A DNA stretch of 64,000 nucleotides from Tsuneonella troitsensis (GCF_001441535.1 NZ_LMAU01000003.1:496001-560000), one strand, 5' to 3'. Positions 36,462 through 44,611 are shown, numbered from the stretch's first letter. Translations and numbers: made by a program. The notes: generated by a model from the sequence alone, not told the origin.

Positions 36462-37673
36462 GTGACTGATGGAAAACCAGACGTAGTCAGCATCCTGATG
36501 AGCCAGGATGAGAATGCTATTCGAGAAATGGTTGCTGAGCTCGGCGATGTTGATTTTCTGATCAATGACAGCAGCGGTTTAATCATCACTAGTTCGTATC
36601 TGGCGGCATACCTAAGGCTCCCAGTGGCTCTAAAGGTGCTGATAAAGGCAGGTTCATCACTCGATTTCAATGCTGGTGGTGTGACAACGCGTATGCTTTG
36701 CTTGAACTCACCACGCCTGGTCGGTGCGCTTAAGGCATCAGGGATAGAACTTAGCGCTGCGGAGCTTGGCGCTCACTACATTCAAACGACATCAGATCCG
36801 TCGGCGCTATCGGATCTTGGTTCCATCGCTGCATCTGTGCTGAACGATTATGCCGACGACAGCGGTGATTTCACCGAGCGCACCAGTGATATACTTGGTG
36901 ACGAGCGAGGACTGCACCTTGTTCTCGAAAGCTCATCATTCAGATCCCGCTTCTCTGGGGCTTTCGCAACTATCGAAAGTAGTGGCGGCGCGGGCGGTCC
37001 TTTGGGCACGCTTGCGGGGCAATTGGAGGGCCAAATGAGGAACATCGCTGAAGGCGTAAGTAGCGCAATTCAGCTCGGCTGTTCTGTGCAGGTCACTTAC
37101 ACGAAGGATGTAGAGCGCGCGTGCATCAGGCACTTCAGCGGATATCGACGAAATACACAGTGGCTGGCTAAGCGCCTGTCGTTGGCAGCTGACGAGCTAT
37201 GCGAGCAGATTGCACCAGCTATGGGTTTTTACGAGGATGACGACCTATTTCGCGCGGCCATTGAGCTCGCTATCTCGCGTTACCCGATCGAAGAGTCACT
37301 TATCGGTCGGGCGGGTGCTCCACTCTCCGTCAGCGGGGCCCAGTTCGAGGCGGAAACCGCAGTAATCCTAACTAATGCGGGGTTTAGCATCAGGCGCGTT
37401 GGTGCGACTGGTGATCAAGGAGCTGATCTAATCGCGGAGAAGGACGGGCTCACCTATGCTGTCCAGTGTAAGGACTACGCAGAGGCGGTAGGTAATGCTG
37501 CCGTTCAGCAGGCGCTCGCGGCCAAGTCTTTTTATCGAACAGACTACGCCGTGGTCTGCGCTCCAGCAGGTTTTACTAAAAGTGCGAAAGCGCTTGCCGC
37601 AAGCTCAGATGTCATTCTTACGAAGCCGATCGCGCTGGGGAGTCTCGAAGCTCTGCGTTTAGCAGTAGAGTGA
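36462..37673 (+). CDS. Mrr-type restriction endonuclease domain protein
   Basis: A 403-residue protein with a C-terminal Mrr_cat-like PD-(D/E)XK domain (about 290-400): FEAETAVILTNAGFSIRRVG (E296), then GDQGADLIAE (D322) and YAVQCKDYA (Q335-C-K337), the QxK variant typical of Mrr. The first 290 residues are a mostly helical region of unknown type, with a faint ankyrin-like stretch near 40-70. The start is GTG 36462. It lies between two integrase remnants, with a zinc-ribbon microprotein upstream. No methylase partner is seen; it probably restricts modified or foreign DNA. Confidence 0.78.
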   Translation: MTDGKPDVVSILMSQDENAIREMVAELGDVDFLINDSSGLIITSSYLAAYLRLPVALKVLIKAGSSLDFNAGGVTTRMLCLNSPRLVGALKASGIELSAAELGAHYIQTTSDPSALSDLGSIAASVLNDYADDSGDFTERTSDILGDERGLHLVLESSSFRSRFSGAFATIESSGGAGGPLGTLAGQLEGQMRNIAEGVSSAIQLGCSVQVTYTKDVERACIRHFSGYRRNTQWLAKRLSLAADELCEQIAPAMGFYEDDDLFRAAIELAISRYPIEESLIGRAGAPLSVSGAQFEAETAVILTNAGFSIRRVGATGDQGADLIAEKDGLTYAVQCKDYAEAVGNAAVQQALAAKSFYRTDYAVVCAPAGFTKSAKALAASSDVILTKPIALGSLEALRLAVE

Positions 37674-37711
37674 AGCAAACTCCATCAACAGAAAAACTGA
37701 CTTATAAATTT

Positions 37712-38044
37712 CATGGAAAGCTCGCTCGCCCTATCGTGTTGCTGGACTTGGTCTTCTTCAACGGCATTTGCAAAGTTGAAAATCATTCCACATCTCCAAG
37801 CTATTGCTGTTCAAAGGTGAGACCGTCGATAACGAGGGCGCGACGCGGTTCTTAATGCACGCGCTGCGCCAAGCTGCCGCTTCTCTGTTCATCGAGCAGG
37901 GATGGGCGCCGAAGAAGATCCAGACCATGCTGGGGCATTCGTCCATTACCATGACCTAATGACGTCTACGGTCATCTGTTTCACGATCCGGCGAAGGGTG
38001 TGGACCTCATGGGCGAGATGGAGCGGGAGCTTTTCGCAGCGTAA
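37712..38044 (+). pseudogene. Integrase 3'-end remnant 2
   Basis: DNA from TGGAAAGCTCGCTC onward follows the integrase from about residue 203 to its stop. Recognisable pieces are DLVFFNGICKVENHS, then ATRFLMHALRQAAASLFIEQ, KKIQTMLGHSSITMT and the C-terminus. Frame breaks near 37815 and at 37955 (an extra A makes TAATGA before the catalytic Tyr) kill it. It is more diverged from the intact gene than remnant 1. Confidence 0.88.
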
Positions 38045-38086
38045 TTGGTGCGCCAGCCTTGGCTGACGATAGGCCGCCACACGTAG

Positions 38087-39808
38087 CTACCATTCCCGTC
38101 GAAGGGGCAATCGTGCAACCTCCTCAGCCAGCTTGCTGATGACTGTCTCACGTTCCCCGGCCAACGCAGAATCCAGTAGCGCAACCAGCTCACGATCGAA
38201 GGCTGCGTTGTTGATCGGGGAAGCCTGAGGCGCAATGACGAAGTTATATGGTGTGATGTATCTTACTCTCAGCGCAGCTTGCCCGACAGTGTTAACGTAT
38301 GAGCCGCCGATGTAAGCGCCTCCGTCGTCATACTCCGCTCTAGTTATGTGGTGCTCGCCGTTGACCAATCCATACTCTTCAGAAACATAGCTGCGGTCTC
38401 CCGCGCGTTCCTCGATCGAATACTCACTATAGTCATAAAGTCCCGTAGGAGCCATAGCTTCAGTTTCGATATAAACAAAATTCCATTTGTAACTGGGGCC
38501 CGGCACTGCGGCTGCGCGACTGATCTTTAACTCTTCATAGTTCATCAGAGCCATGTCAGCGTCAAGTCGCTCAAATCGCTCGATCTGGAAATTCCCCCCT
38601 CGCCACCACCAGATGGGAGAGGCGTCAGCAAACTTGATCGGCTCGTTCAGGAGGCGACATAGGCGCTCAATAATGTCTTCAGGTTTATCGAACCAGCTGA
38701 TCTCACGCGTGCCGGGGAAGGCTTGCATAAAGCGGTCATGGAAGAAAACGAGTGAGGTCTGGTCTCCGAAAAGGGGGCGCTTTGCTGCTGGCATGTCAAC
38801 AACTTCACCATCTGTTCTGGTCTCGCCGTCAGGCTTACTGCCTGTGCCGGCAGGCTCAGGCTTACTGCCTGTGCCGGCAGGGGGATGCTGTCGAAAGTGC
38901 ATCATTGCCATGCCGTCGTCGCGACCCACCGGTTCCGGCAGCCTTGGCGCAGATTTGGTCCCATTCGAGCTTGTATCACCCGGCGGAGAGCCGGCAGACT
39001 CCACGGCTGTGGCAGCGAGATCGTAGACAATTTCAGCAAGCAGCAATTGGTCGGCGTCCGATAGTGGTCCGCCATGCCCGCGGCCACCTCTCCGCTCGGA
39101 GACGAGCATACTTAGTGTTTTAAGTCGCGCAGAGCTGCTTTCGTGGCTTAAAAGAAATTGGCTTACGTGGTCCAAACCAAGCCGTAGATCATATTCTGCG
39201 CCCGGTGGAGCGGTCGGCTCAGTCAGCCTACGAGCCATCGCAGCGGCGCGCATGATGGGCTTTGGGATAGGATCAACACCATCGAAAGGCTCAAGCGACC
39301 GCCTCGTGTTGGCTGCAACTCCGAGGAAACTGTGACGTATGCCCTGGGTCATGCTTATGCTGCCCGCGGCGAACCGATGACACGGCTTGGAAGCCGCCCC
39401 CGCCAAGCCATCCTCTACCTTCTGCGAGGCGAGATCAAGGAACTGATTGGCTGAGTAGAACTCAGGCAGGTTCTGCTTGTGTAAATCAAGTTCAACCTCG
39501 AGCTGAGTCACCGGAATGACACTGGCAAAGGGCTCTTCTATGACTTGCCGTTCAAGAACCTGAAGAAGCTTGAGTTCCAAAGCGGCCTTATGTGAGAAAA
39601 AAGTTTCGAGCCATTCTGCACGGCTAACAGCATCGGTGAGAGAGCTCGGGAGCCGGACCGCAATGTCGATGTCACTTGTGGGTGTAAGCTGCTCGCCTCG
39701 AAGGTATACTAGGCTGCCGAAGGCATATACACCGTCTGCGCCGAGGGATTTCACCGCCTGTTGGCCCCAATCCGCGAGAGCCTCCAATAACTGCTCGACA
39801 CTCGGCAT
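38087..39808 (-). CDS. Nucleotidyltransferase fused to unknown C-terminal domain
   Basis: A 573-residue protein. The N-terminus is a polymerase-beta-like nucleotidyltransferase: YAFGSLVYLRG (G31-S32), SDIDIAV (D46, D48) and a third acidic at ELDLHK (about D108). A helical segment follows to about 300, then a low-complexity linker with two PAGTGSKP repeats (310-327). The C-terminal domain of about 220 residues (FFHDRFMQAFPGTREISWFD, PIWWWRGGNFQIERFERLDA) is one I do not recognise. ATG 39808 has GGGGAG upstream. Such NTases occur in toxin, CBASS and antibiotic-modifying systems; no HEPN or CBASS partner is present. Confidence 0.75.
   Translation of the reverse strand: MPSVEQLLEALADWGQQAVKSLGADGVYAFGSLVYLRGEQLTPTSDIDIAVRLPSSLTDAVSRAEWLETFFSHKAALELKLLQVLERQVIEEPFASVIPVTQLEVELDLHKQNLPEFYSANQFLDLASQKVEDGLAGAASKPCHRFAAGSISMTQGIRHSFLGVAANTRRSLEPFDGVDPIPKPIMRAAAMARRLTEPTAPPGAEYDLRLGLDHVSQFLLSHESSSARLKTLSMLVSERRGGRGHGGPLSDADQLLLAEIVYDLAATAVESAGSPPGDTSSNGTKSAPRLPEPVGRDDGMAMMHFRQHPPAGTGSKPEPAGTGSKPDGETRTDGEVVDMPAAKRPLFGDQTSLVFFHDRFMQAFPGTREISWFDKPEDIIERLCRLLNEPIKFADASPIWWWRGGNFQIERFERLDADMALMNYEELKISRAAAVPGPSYKWNFVYIETEAMAPTGLYDYSEYSIEERAGDRSYVSEEYGLVNGEHHITRAEYDDGGAYIGGSYVNTVGQAALRVRYITPYNFVIAPQASPINNAAFDRELVALLDSALAGERETVISKLAEEVARLPLRREW
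38829..38882 (-). repeat. Two tandem 27-bp repeats in NTase linker
   Basis: Two adjacent 27-base units (38829-38855 and 38856-38882) differ at one base and encode PAGTGSKP(E/D) twice. This is a linker expansion within the nucleotidyltransferase gene. Confidence 0.9.
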
Positions 39809-40066
39809 CGAAACTCCCCTGGCAATTAAGCGTGTTTGACATGCCGTAGGCAGGGCTCGCCAGCAAGACGGGTGAGCGTAAGCGCCGGTCGATATCAACG
39901 TTCTTGTTGACGTATTTAGTAACCCAGCACGCCTAGCTAGGCTGGACGACACCCTATCGCCAAAACTCGGGTTGTTAGGCGCAGTTAGAAGTCAGGAGGG
40001 CAGCGTGGACGACGGTCGGTTACTTTCACCCTTGATCCAATCGAAACAATAAGGAACCCGTTCGAC

Positions 40067-40110
40067 GTAGACGCGTCTACTTCGTGCTTCCGTTTGAATC
40101 ATAATCTGCG
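40067..40110 (+). repeat. Palindrome copy 2 plus decayed att-like core
   Basis: GTAGACGCGTCTAC (40067-40080) is followed by 15 bases and then GAATCATAATCTGCG (40096-40110), which matches the att core (GAATCATAATCCGCG) at 14 of 15. At attR the same palindrome, the same 15-base spacing and a shared TTCCGTT precede the core. This looks like a relic attachment site. Confidence 0.75.
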
Positions 40111-40224
40111 GCTCTTCCGCCACAGAGCGAACAATCATCTAGGCAGTGTTATAACCGAATTAGAGGCGACAAACGCGGAGCTAGGCGCTTCGTCCCGAGC
40201 AGGCCTCGACCCTCTGTGTGCATC

Positions 40225-41109
40225 TCACAAGCCGGCACACCACTTTAGAAGCTGAGGAGTAAAATCGAGCGCACCGGGCCCAGCAGCAAAGGTTTCTGCG
40301 GTGACCATGCGCAATAAGACAATGTTCTTGGATGGAATCACCGCGAGCAGATTTCCGCGATACCCTCCGTGGAAAAAGACTTCCGTCGACTTGCCCGTCG
40401 TCCCCACCACCCGTCGATGCCAAGGATGACACAGTTCCGGAGTATCCAAACCGCTTGGTGTGCACATGTATTGCAACCATTCGCGCGAGATTACAGCCGC
40501 GCATTTAGGCTCCGAATGCCCGACGAACAGCGATCCAAGTGTGAGTAGGTCATCGGGTAAGGTTGAAAATGCACCATAAGTTGCCGGCGTGCCCGACCCG
40601 TCTGTGAACCACTGATGATGGCCAATGCGAAGCGGCTCACCGATAACTTGATCAAAGAACCGGTCAAAGCGGAGCCCACTCACATTCCGGACTAGGCCCG
40701 CGATGAGAGCAAATGCCTTGTTGTTGTAGCGAGCCACCAATCCCGGCGTTTCCGAGAGGGGGCTTCTAAGCGCAAGTGATACAACATCATGCGCAATCTC
40801 GAGCTCCACCGCATCGGTGGCAGCTTGAAGCCCACTTCGATGGGACAGAACATGGTCCAAAGTAATCGACGCGTGAGAACTTTCACGCCAAGTAGGAAAC
40901 CAATTCGCGAGGGGTTCGTGCACCCCCTGGATCCTACCCTGGTCCACGAGCACACCAACCGTTAGGGCCGCTAGAACCTTGCCTACTGAAGCGATATAGA
41001 TCGGCTGCTCAGCTGCTGGCGAGCGGCGTATCGCTTGTCGCTGGCCGTCTCGCAAAAGCAGGAGCGCGTCGCAGTCTGCTGCCAGCGCTCCCAATCCGTC
41101 AGTGAACAC
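40225..41109 (-). CDS. Serine hydrolase (beta-lactamase/PBP fold) of the lanthipeptide operon
   Basis: A 294-residue protein with the three class C-type motifs: SVGK (S-x-x-K, about residues 41-44), YNN (Y-x-N, about 128) and HGG near 248. HRSGLQ is also typical. No signal peptide is seen, which is unusual for beta-lactamases and suggests a cytoplasmic enzyme. It lies 27 bases after the lanthionine synthetase on the same strand, so it may process the leader or tail, modify the product or give self-protection. Those roles are inference. Confidence 0.8.
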   Translation of the reverse strand: MFTDGLGALAADCDALLLLRDGQRQAIRRSPAAEQPIYIASVGKVLAALTVGVLVDQGRIQGVHEPLANWFPTWRESSHASITLDHVLSHRSGLQAATDAVELEIAHDVVSLALRSPLSETPGLVARYNNKAFALIAGLVRNVSGLRFDRFFDQVIGEPLRIGHHQWFTDGSGTPATYGAFSTLPDDLLTLGSLFVGHSEPKCAAVISREWLQYMCTPSGLDTPELCHPWHRRVVGTTGKSTEVFFHGGYRGNLLAVIPSKNIVLLRMVTAETFAAGPGALDFTPQLLKWCAGL

Positions 41110-41136
41110 TGGCCGACGCGTAGTCTACGGCCGGAT

Positions 41137-43695
41137 TCAAAGGGCCGGGAGACACGAGGGAAGATTTGGTGCGGCAAGACGCTCGAGCGCTGCCGCAGCA
41201 CCCGCCATTCCAACCATGTAGTCGCATGTCACTATTTCCGGCGTTTCAGAAACAAAGATTAGGTGCCCCCCACGGACTGCGGACCGAAGCAGCATACAAT
41301 CAGCAACCGCACCGGCTTCAGCCGTCCAACGCTCTCGCTCCCTTGGATCTGAGGTCGTCATGGCCAAGTCCAGCATGAAATCGATGACGCCTGCAAGACC
41401 ATGACAGAGCGTGCTGTCGAGTGAGCCGCAATGTTCAATCAGTGTCTGACCAGCCGCTTCCGCAGCGGAGCGAAATCGATGTTCACCGGTGGCGTTATGT
41501 AGGCCGAGGAATGCCTTTCCAAAGCCGACGGTGCCATGGCACCAACCATGACTCACCGACAGATCGCCTAGAGCAGCTGGCCACACTTTCTGTGCAGGCC
41601 TGCCGGGTATCGAGCGACAATGATCAAGCAACTGGTTGCCCAGTTGAAAGGCCAATTCCTGTGCTTGAGACATTCCGGTCCTGGCGGCGTGAAGCGCAAG
41701 CGCAGCTGCTATGCCAGCGACTCCGTGGGCATAGCCCAGTCGCCCTTCACAGCGATCGGATGCAAGAGCCTCGACCTCCACGTTCGAGTCCTGCACAGCA
41801 GCAATAAGGCGCTTGGCAGTTGCGGTAGACGAAATTTGCAGCGCTGACGTAGCAAACAGGCTTCCGGCCAGCCCATCAAAGAAGTCCAAGCAGTCCGGCA
41901 TTTTGGAACGCACGAGCGTCCAAGGTTCTCCTGTCACCTCCGCGGCGGCTCGAGCGGCGAGGTTCACGCCATCCGCGCCCATCATCAACCCCGGCCGAAG
42001 AGATGTCGGGGCGTTTGCCTGTCCCTTTAGTCCTCGAAGACCGGCGACCAACAAGCGACGTGTGCGAAGATCGCCAATACGAGTCAGGCGTCTTGCCAGA
42101 TACAAAACGACACCTGCGCTGCCAATGTTGATGTAGGGCGTTGGTTGACCGAATGCATACGGTTGTCCGCTGCGCCAAGTGCATCGATCAGGTGCAGAAA
42201 ATTCAGCCTGTGCGGCAAGCGTTGCAAACAGTGCCTCGCGGGCGCCGGCAATCTGCTTACGGCCACCGAGGTTTAGCGATGGCCTCAACGCATGCTGCAC
42301 TGGATTAGTATCACTCCACTGCCCTCCGGCGAGGCATGCATCAATTCGCGCGGATAACCACTTCGGGCAATCGCGCCTGTGAAGCGCCAAGACTAGCCGA
42401 GGATCGATATCTTCGTCGGGTAGCTTGGAGAGGTCGAACCCGGTGCAAAGAAAAATGAGCACTCTGCCAAACGCCTGCCAATCCTCAGATCGCGACGCCA
42501 CAGCGCGGGTATCTATCGTAGATCTATACCCGCGGGTTGAGGCAGATAAACGGTGGGAGCCTTCCCGAGCAGCGGTTTCCCAATCGATCAAAAAGATGCG
42601 AGCGGGCTCGTCAGATCCGACAATGATGTTGCCAGGCTTAATGTCACGGTGAACCCAGCCTCGCTTGTGAACTGAATCTATCGCGACAGAGATAGAAGAA
42701 GCTATCTGGGAAATGCACTCGAAAGAAAGTCCTCCGAGCCCAGTTTCTGCTGCATTTGCTTTCATTTTGCTCTGAATATCAAGGCCGTTGACCATTTCGA
42801 GAACAAGGAACGCCTGATCTCTCGTCTCCCAATAGTCCAGGAGCCGGGGCGCGACTGAAAGATCCGCGATAGCACCAAGCGCGTTTCGCTCCGACCGGGC
42901 TAGGCTTACTGCGGTGATCCTATCACCGTAGGGATGTGCGTTCGCGAATGCGCGTTTCACAACGCAACCTTCCCGAGTGCGTAAGTCCAAACCCGCGAAG
43001 ACGGCACCTTTGTGATTTCGTGCAATCTCTCCGAATAGATAATATCGGCCGCGAGCCACGCTTGCATTACGTTCTTGGCGATCGGCGCGAAGCAGCGGCC
43101 GAACTCCGCGTGGTTTTGCTGGCTGCAGCGTGCGAACATCCGCCCTCAATTCACCATCTGGTCCGCGAAGCGCTGGCTGGGGTAGGCCGTCGACGTCCGA
43201 AGTCCACCGAGAAGCGAATGCTCCATAGCGCAAGAAGACGCAGCCTACCTTGCAAAACCGGAAATCGCCTGGAACATCAGGGGCCGGTAGGCCGACAGTG
43301 ACGCGGGTGAGCGCTTGAGCCAGGCGCTGGGCGTGAATCCTGTCGCGAGGATAGACAGTAATCAGCTTTCCAACTTGGCTTAGCCCGCCGCGGCCAGAAT
43401 TGATGTGCATCGCGCTCGGCAAGTCGGCGGCAACTTTGAACGCGGCGCGCTCAGCTCGAAGCAGGGGGATCGTGCGGCGCAGGAGTTCTGTGTAAGCCGG
43501 AACTGTCGCACTCAGATGCAGTTTCCACCCTTGACGCGGGGTGCGACGTGCGATCGGGTCAAACGACAGAAAACGAACGTGGCCGGACAAATAGAGTCGT
43601 CTGCGATAGCCAATCGCGGGGCGCCTCAACAGAGTCGCTAGGCAATGTTGATGACGGGAGGCATCTCGCGGCGTCGAGAGTGTCGGGACCTTCAA
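41137..43695 (-). CDS. Three-domain lanthionine synthetase, class IV-like (LanL/LanKC type)
   Basis: An 852-residue enzyme. The N-terminal lyase-like region (about 40-160) includes GWKLHLSAT, FKVAADLPS, GKLITVYP and FLRYGAF. The Ser/Thr kinase domain (about 215-420) has K247, HRDIKPGN (349-356) and DWE (371-373). The LanC-like cyclase (about 510-840) keeps zinc ligands SHGWCHG (C719) and LCHG (C764, H765). Zinc ligands fit class IV rather than class III. It would dehydrate Ser/Thr and form (methyl)lanthionine in the precursor encoded 46 bases upstream. The start is TTG 43695 without a clear ribosome binding site, so it may be slightly off. Confidence 0.9.
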   Translation of the reverse strand: MKVPTLSTPRDASRHQHCLATLLRRPAIGYRRRLYLSGHVRFLSFDPIARRTPRQGWKLHLSATVPAYTELLRRTIPLLRAERAAFKVAADLPSAMHINSGRGGLSQVGKLITVYPRDRIHAQRLAQALTRVTVGLPAPDVPGDFRFCKVGCVFLRYGAFASRWTSDVDGLPQPALRGPDGELRADVRTLQPAKPRGVRPLLRADRQERNASVARGRYYLFGEIARNHKGAVFAGLDLRTREGCVVKRAFANAHPYGDRITAVSLARSERNALGAIADLSVAPRLLDYWETRDQAFLVLEMVNGLDIQSKMKANAAETGLGGLSFECISQIASSISVAIDSVHKRGWVHRDIKPGNIIVGSDEPARIFLIDWETAAREGSHRLSASTRGYRSTIDTRAVASRSEDWQAFGRVLIFLCTGFDLSKLPDEDIDPRLVLALHRRDCPKWLSARIDACLAGGQWSDTNPVQHALRPSLNLGGRKQIAGAREALFATLAAQAEFSAPDRCTWRSGQPYAFGQPTPYINIGSAGVVLYLARRLTRIGDLRTRRLLVAGLRGLKGQANAPTSLRPGLMMGADGVNLAARAAAEVTGEPWTLVRSKMPDCLDFFDGLAGSLFATSALQISSTATAKRLIAAVQDSNVEVEALASDRCEGRLGYAHGVAGIAAALALHAARTGMSQAQELAFQLGNQLLDHCRSIPGRPAQKVWPAALGDLSVSHGWCHGTVGFGKAFLGLHNATGEHRFRSAAEAAGQTLIEHCGSLDSTLCHGLAGVIDFMLDLAMTTSDPRERERWTAEAGAVADCMLLRSAVRGGHLIFVSETPEIVTCDYMVGMAGAAAALERLAAPNLPSCLPAL

Positions 43696-43741
43696 GAGGA
43701 GAAACTTCGACTATCTACTTCGCTGATGCCTCCCGAAAACA

Positions 43742-44089
43742 TCATCTTCCAGAAAGAAGTGCTTTCCAAGCTTTTGAGTCGTTGACATCGGGCAATGACT
43801 TCGTCCGAATTGCATGATCGAAAATGCCCTTGTTGCTCACGCAGCAAGAGGTGATGTTCGTGGCGCAACATGTCGTAATGTCAGTAATGCCCATTTTGGA
43901 CCCTAGCCCGACCTCTTGGGCGATCATGGCTGCGGCCGCCTTCTTGGAGAATCCAAATTGCACCAAGGTGTCAATCGGATTATCTGACACCGTCTCCGCA
44001 AAGTCGCGATTTTCTTTCACTTCAGTTCGTAGGTGCCGCAGGACGATTTGCGCCTGAATCGGATTCATTTTGACCGTTGGATTTGGCAT
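43742..44089 (-). CDS. Lanthipeptide precursor with tandem ITxCC units
   Basis: A 115-residue peptide. Residues 1-68 look like a leader: helical and charged, with TVSDNPIDTLVQFGFSKKAAAAMIAQEVGLGS. The probable core has two 8-residue units, ITTCCATN (71-78) and ITSCCVSN (79-86), giving four Cys (74, 75, 82, 83) each preceded by Thr or Ser. A 29-residue tail without Cys follows, which is unusual. ATG 44089 has AGGAGT seven bases upstream. It is the first gene of the operon, 46 bases before the synthetase. That it is the substrate is inference from position and composition. Confidence 0.82.
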   Translation of the reverse strand: MPNPTVKMNPIQAQIVLRHLRTEVKENRDFAETVSDNPIDTLVQFGFSKKAAAAMIAQEVGLGSKMGITDITTCCATNITSCCVSNKGIFDHAIRTKSLPDVNDSKAWKALLSGR

Positions 44090-44095
44090 GTGCAC

Positions 44096-44569
44096 ACTCC
44101 TGGCTTGCAGTTAAGCCACCGGCACTACTGTTGCTGGCGGCGTCGACGCGACCTTTTGGAGTTGGAGGTTCTAACACCTCGACTCGGAGAGTTATCACAA
44201 CATGCAATGCTATAGAAGAGTCTGAAATATACAACAATTCAATACGTGAGATGTGGCTGATTTCGCATTAACTTTATCTGATCGTTAGTCTGGTATTTGG
44301 ATTTAACTAATGACTAGTGCCATCGTATATCAGTTTATGGACAATTTATATGAGGGAAAGTGCGACAATCTGGGGCAGGGTCGTATCCTCCCCACCTGAT
44401 GTGCTCATGATTGGTTCTTTGGCCCAAAAGCACTACGACGGCAGTGGCAACCTACTAGCGGCGAAGATCAATGTGCAGCGAAGTGCTAACCGCTCGTGCC
44501 CACAGGTTGAGTTGGACTTCGTCACCTGCTTGTGGGGAACAGGCAAAGCATCGTTGGTAAATTAGCTAT
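44096..44569 (+). other. AT-rich intergenic region before attR
   Basis: About 470 bases between the lanthipeptide precursor and the attR-side palindromes. It is visibly AT-rich near 44200-44340 and contains the presumed operon promoter. An 82-codon forward reading (44317-44565) has no ribosome binding site and no family look; it is not called. Confidence 0.5.
44209..44237 (-). promoter_or_regulatory. Possible sigma-70 promoter of lanthipeptide operon
   Basis: On the reverse strand TTGTTG (44237-44232), 17 bases, then TATAGC (44214-44209), about 120 bases before the precursor ATG, in AT-rich DNA. By eye only. Confidence 0.4.
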
Positions 44570-44597
44570 GTAGACGCGTTTACGTAGACGCGTCTAC
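44570..44597. promoter_or_regulatory. Tandem 14-bp palindromes, copies 3 and 4
   Basis: GTAGACGCGTTTAC (44570-44583, one change) abuts GTAGACGCGTCTAC (44584-44597). The pair ends 14 bases before the 53-bp attR repeat, where integrase arm sites or excisionase sites would lie. Confidence 0.75.
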
Positions 44598-44611
44598 GGA
44601 TCAGTTCCGTT

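Noticed and set aside
38829-38882. CRISPR-like repeat
   Set aside because: Only two directly adjacent units with no spacers, inside a coding linker.
38087-39808. CBASS operon
   Set aside because: The nucleotidyltransferase has no adjacent effector, Cap2 or Cap3-like gene; its neighbours are an integrase remnant and the lanthipeptide cassette.
44317-44565. 82-codon forward reading before attR
   Set aside because: No ribosome binding site, no recognisable pattern, in AT-rich promoter-like DNA. Considered as a second precursor peptide but it lacks a Cys/Ser/Thr-rich core.
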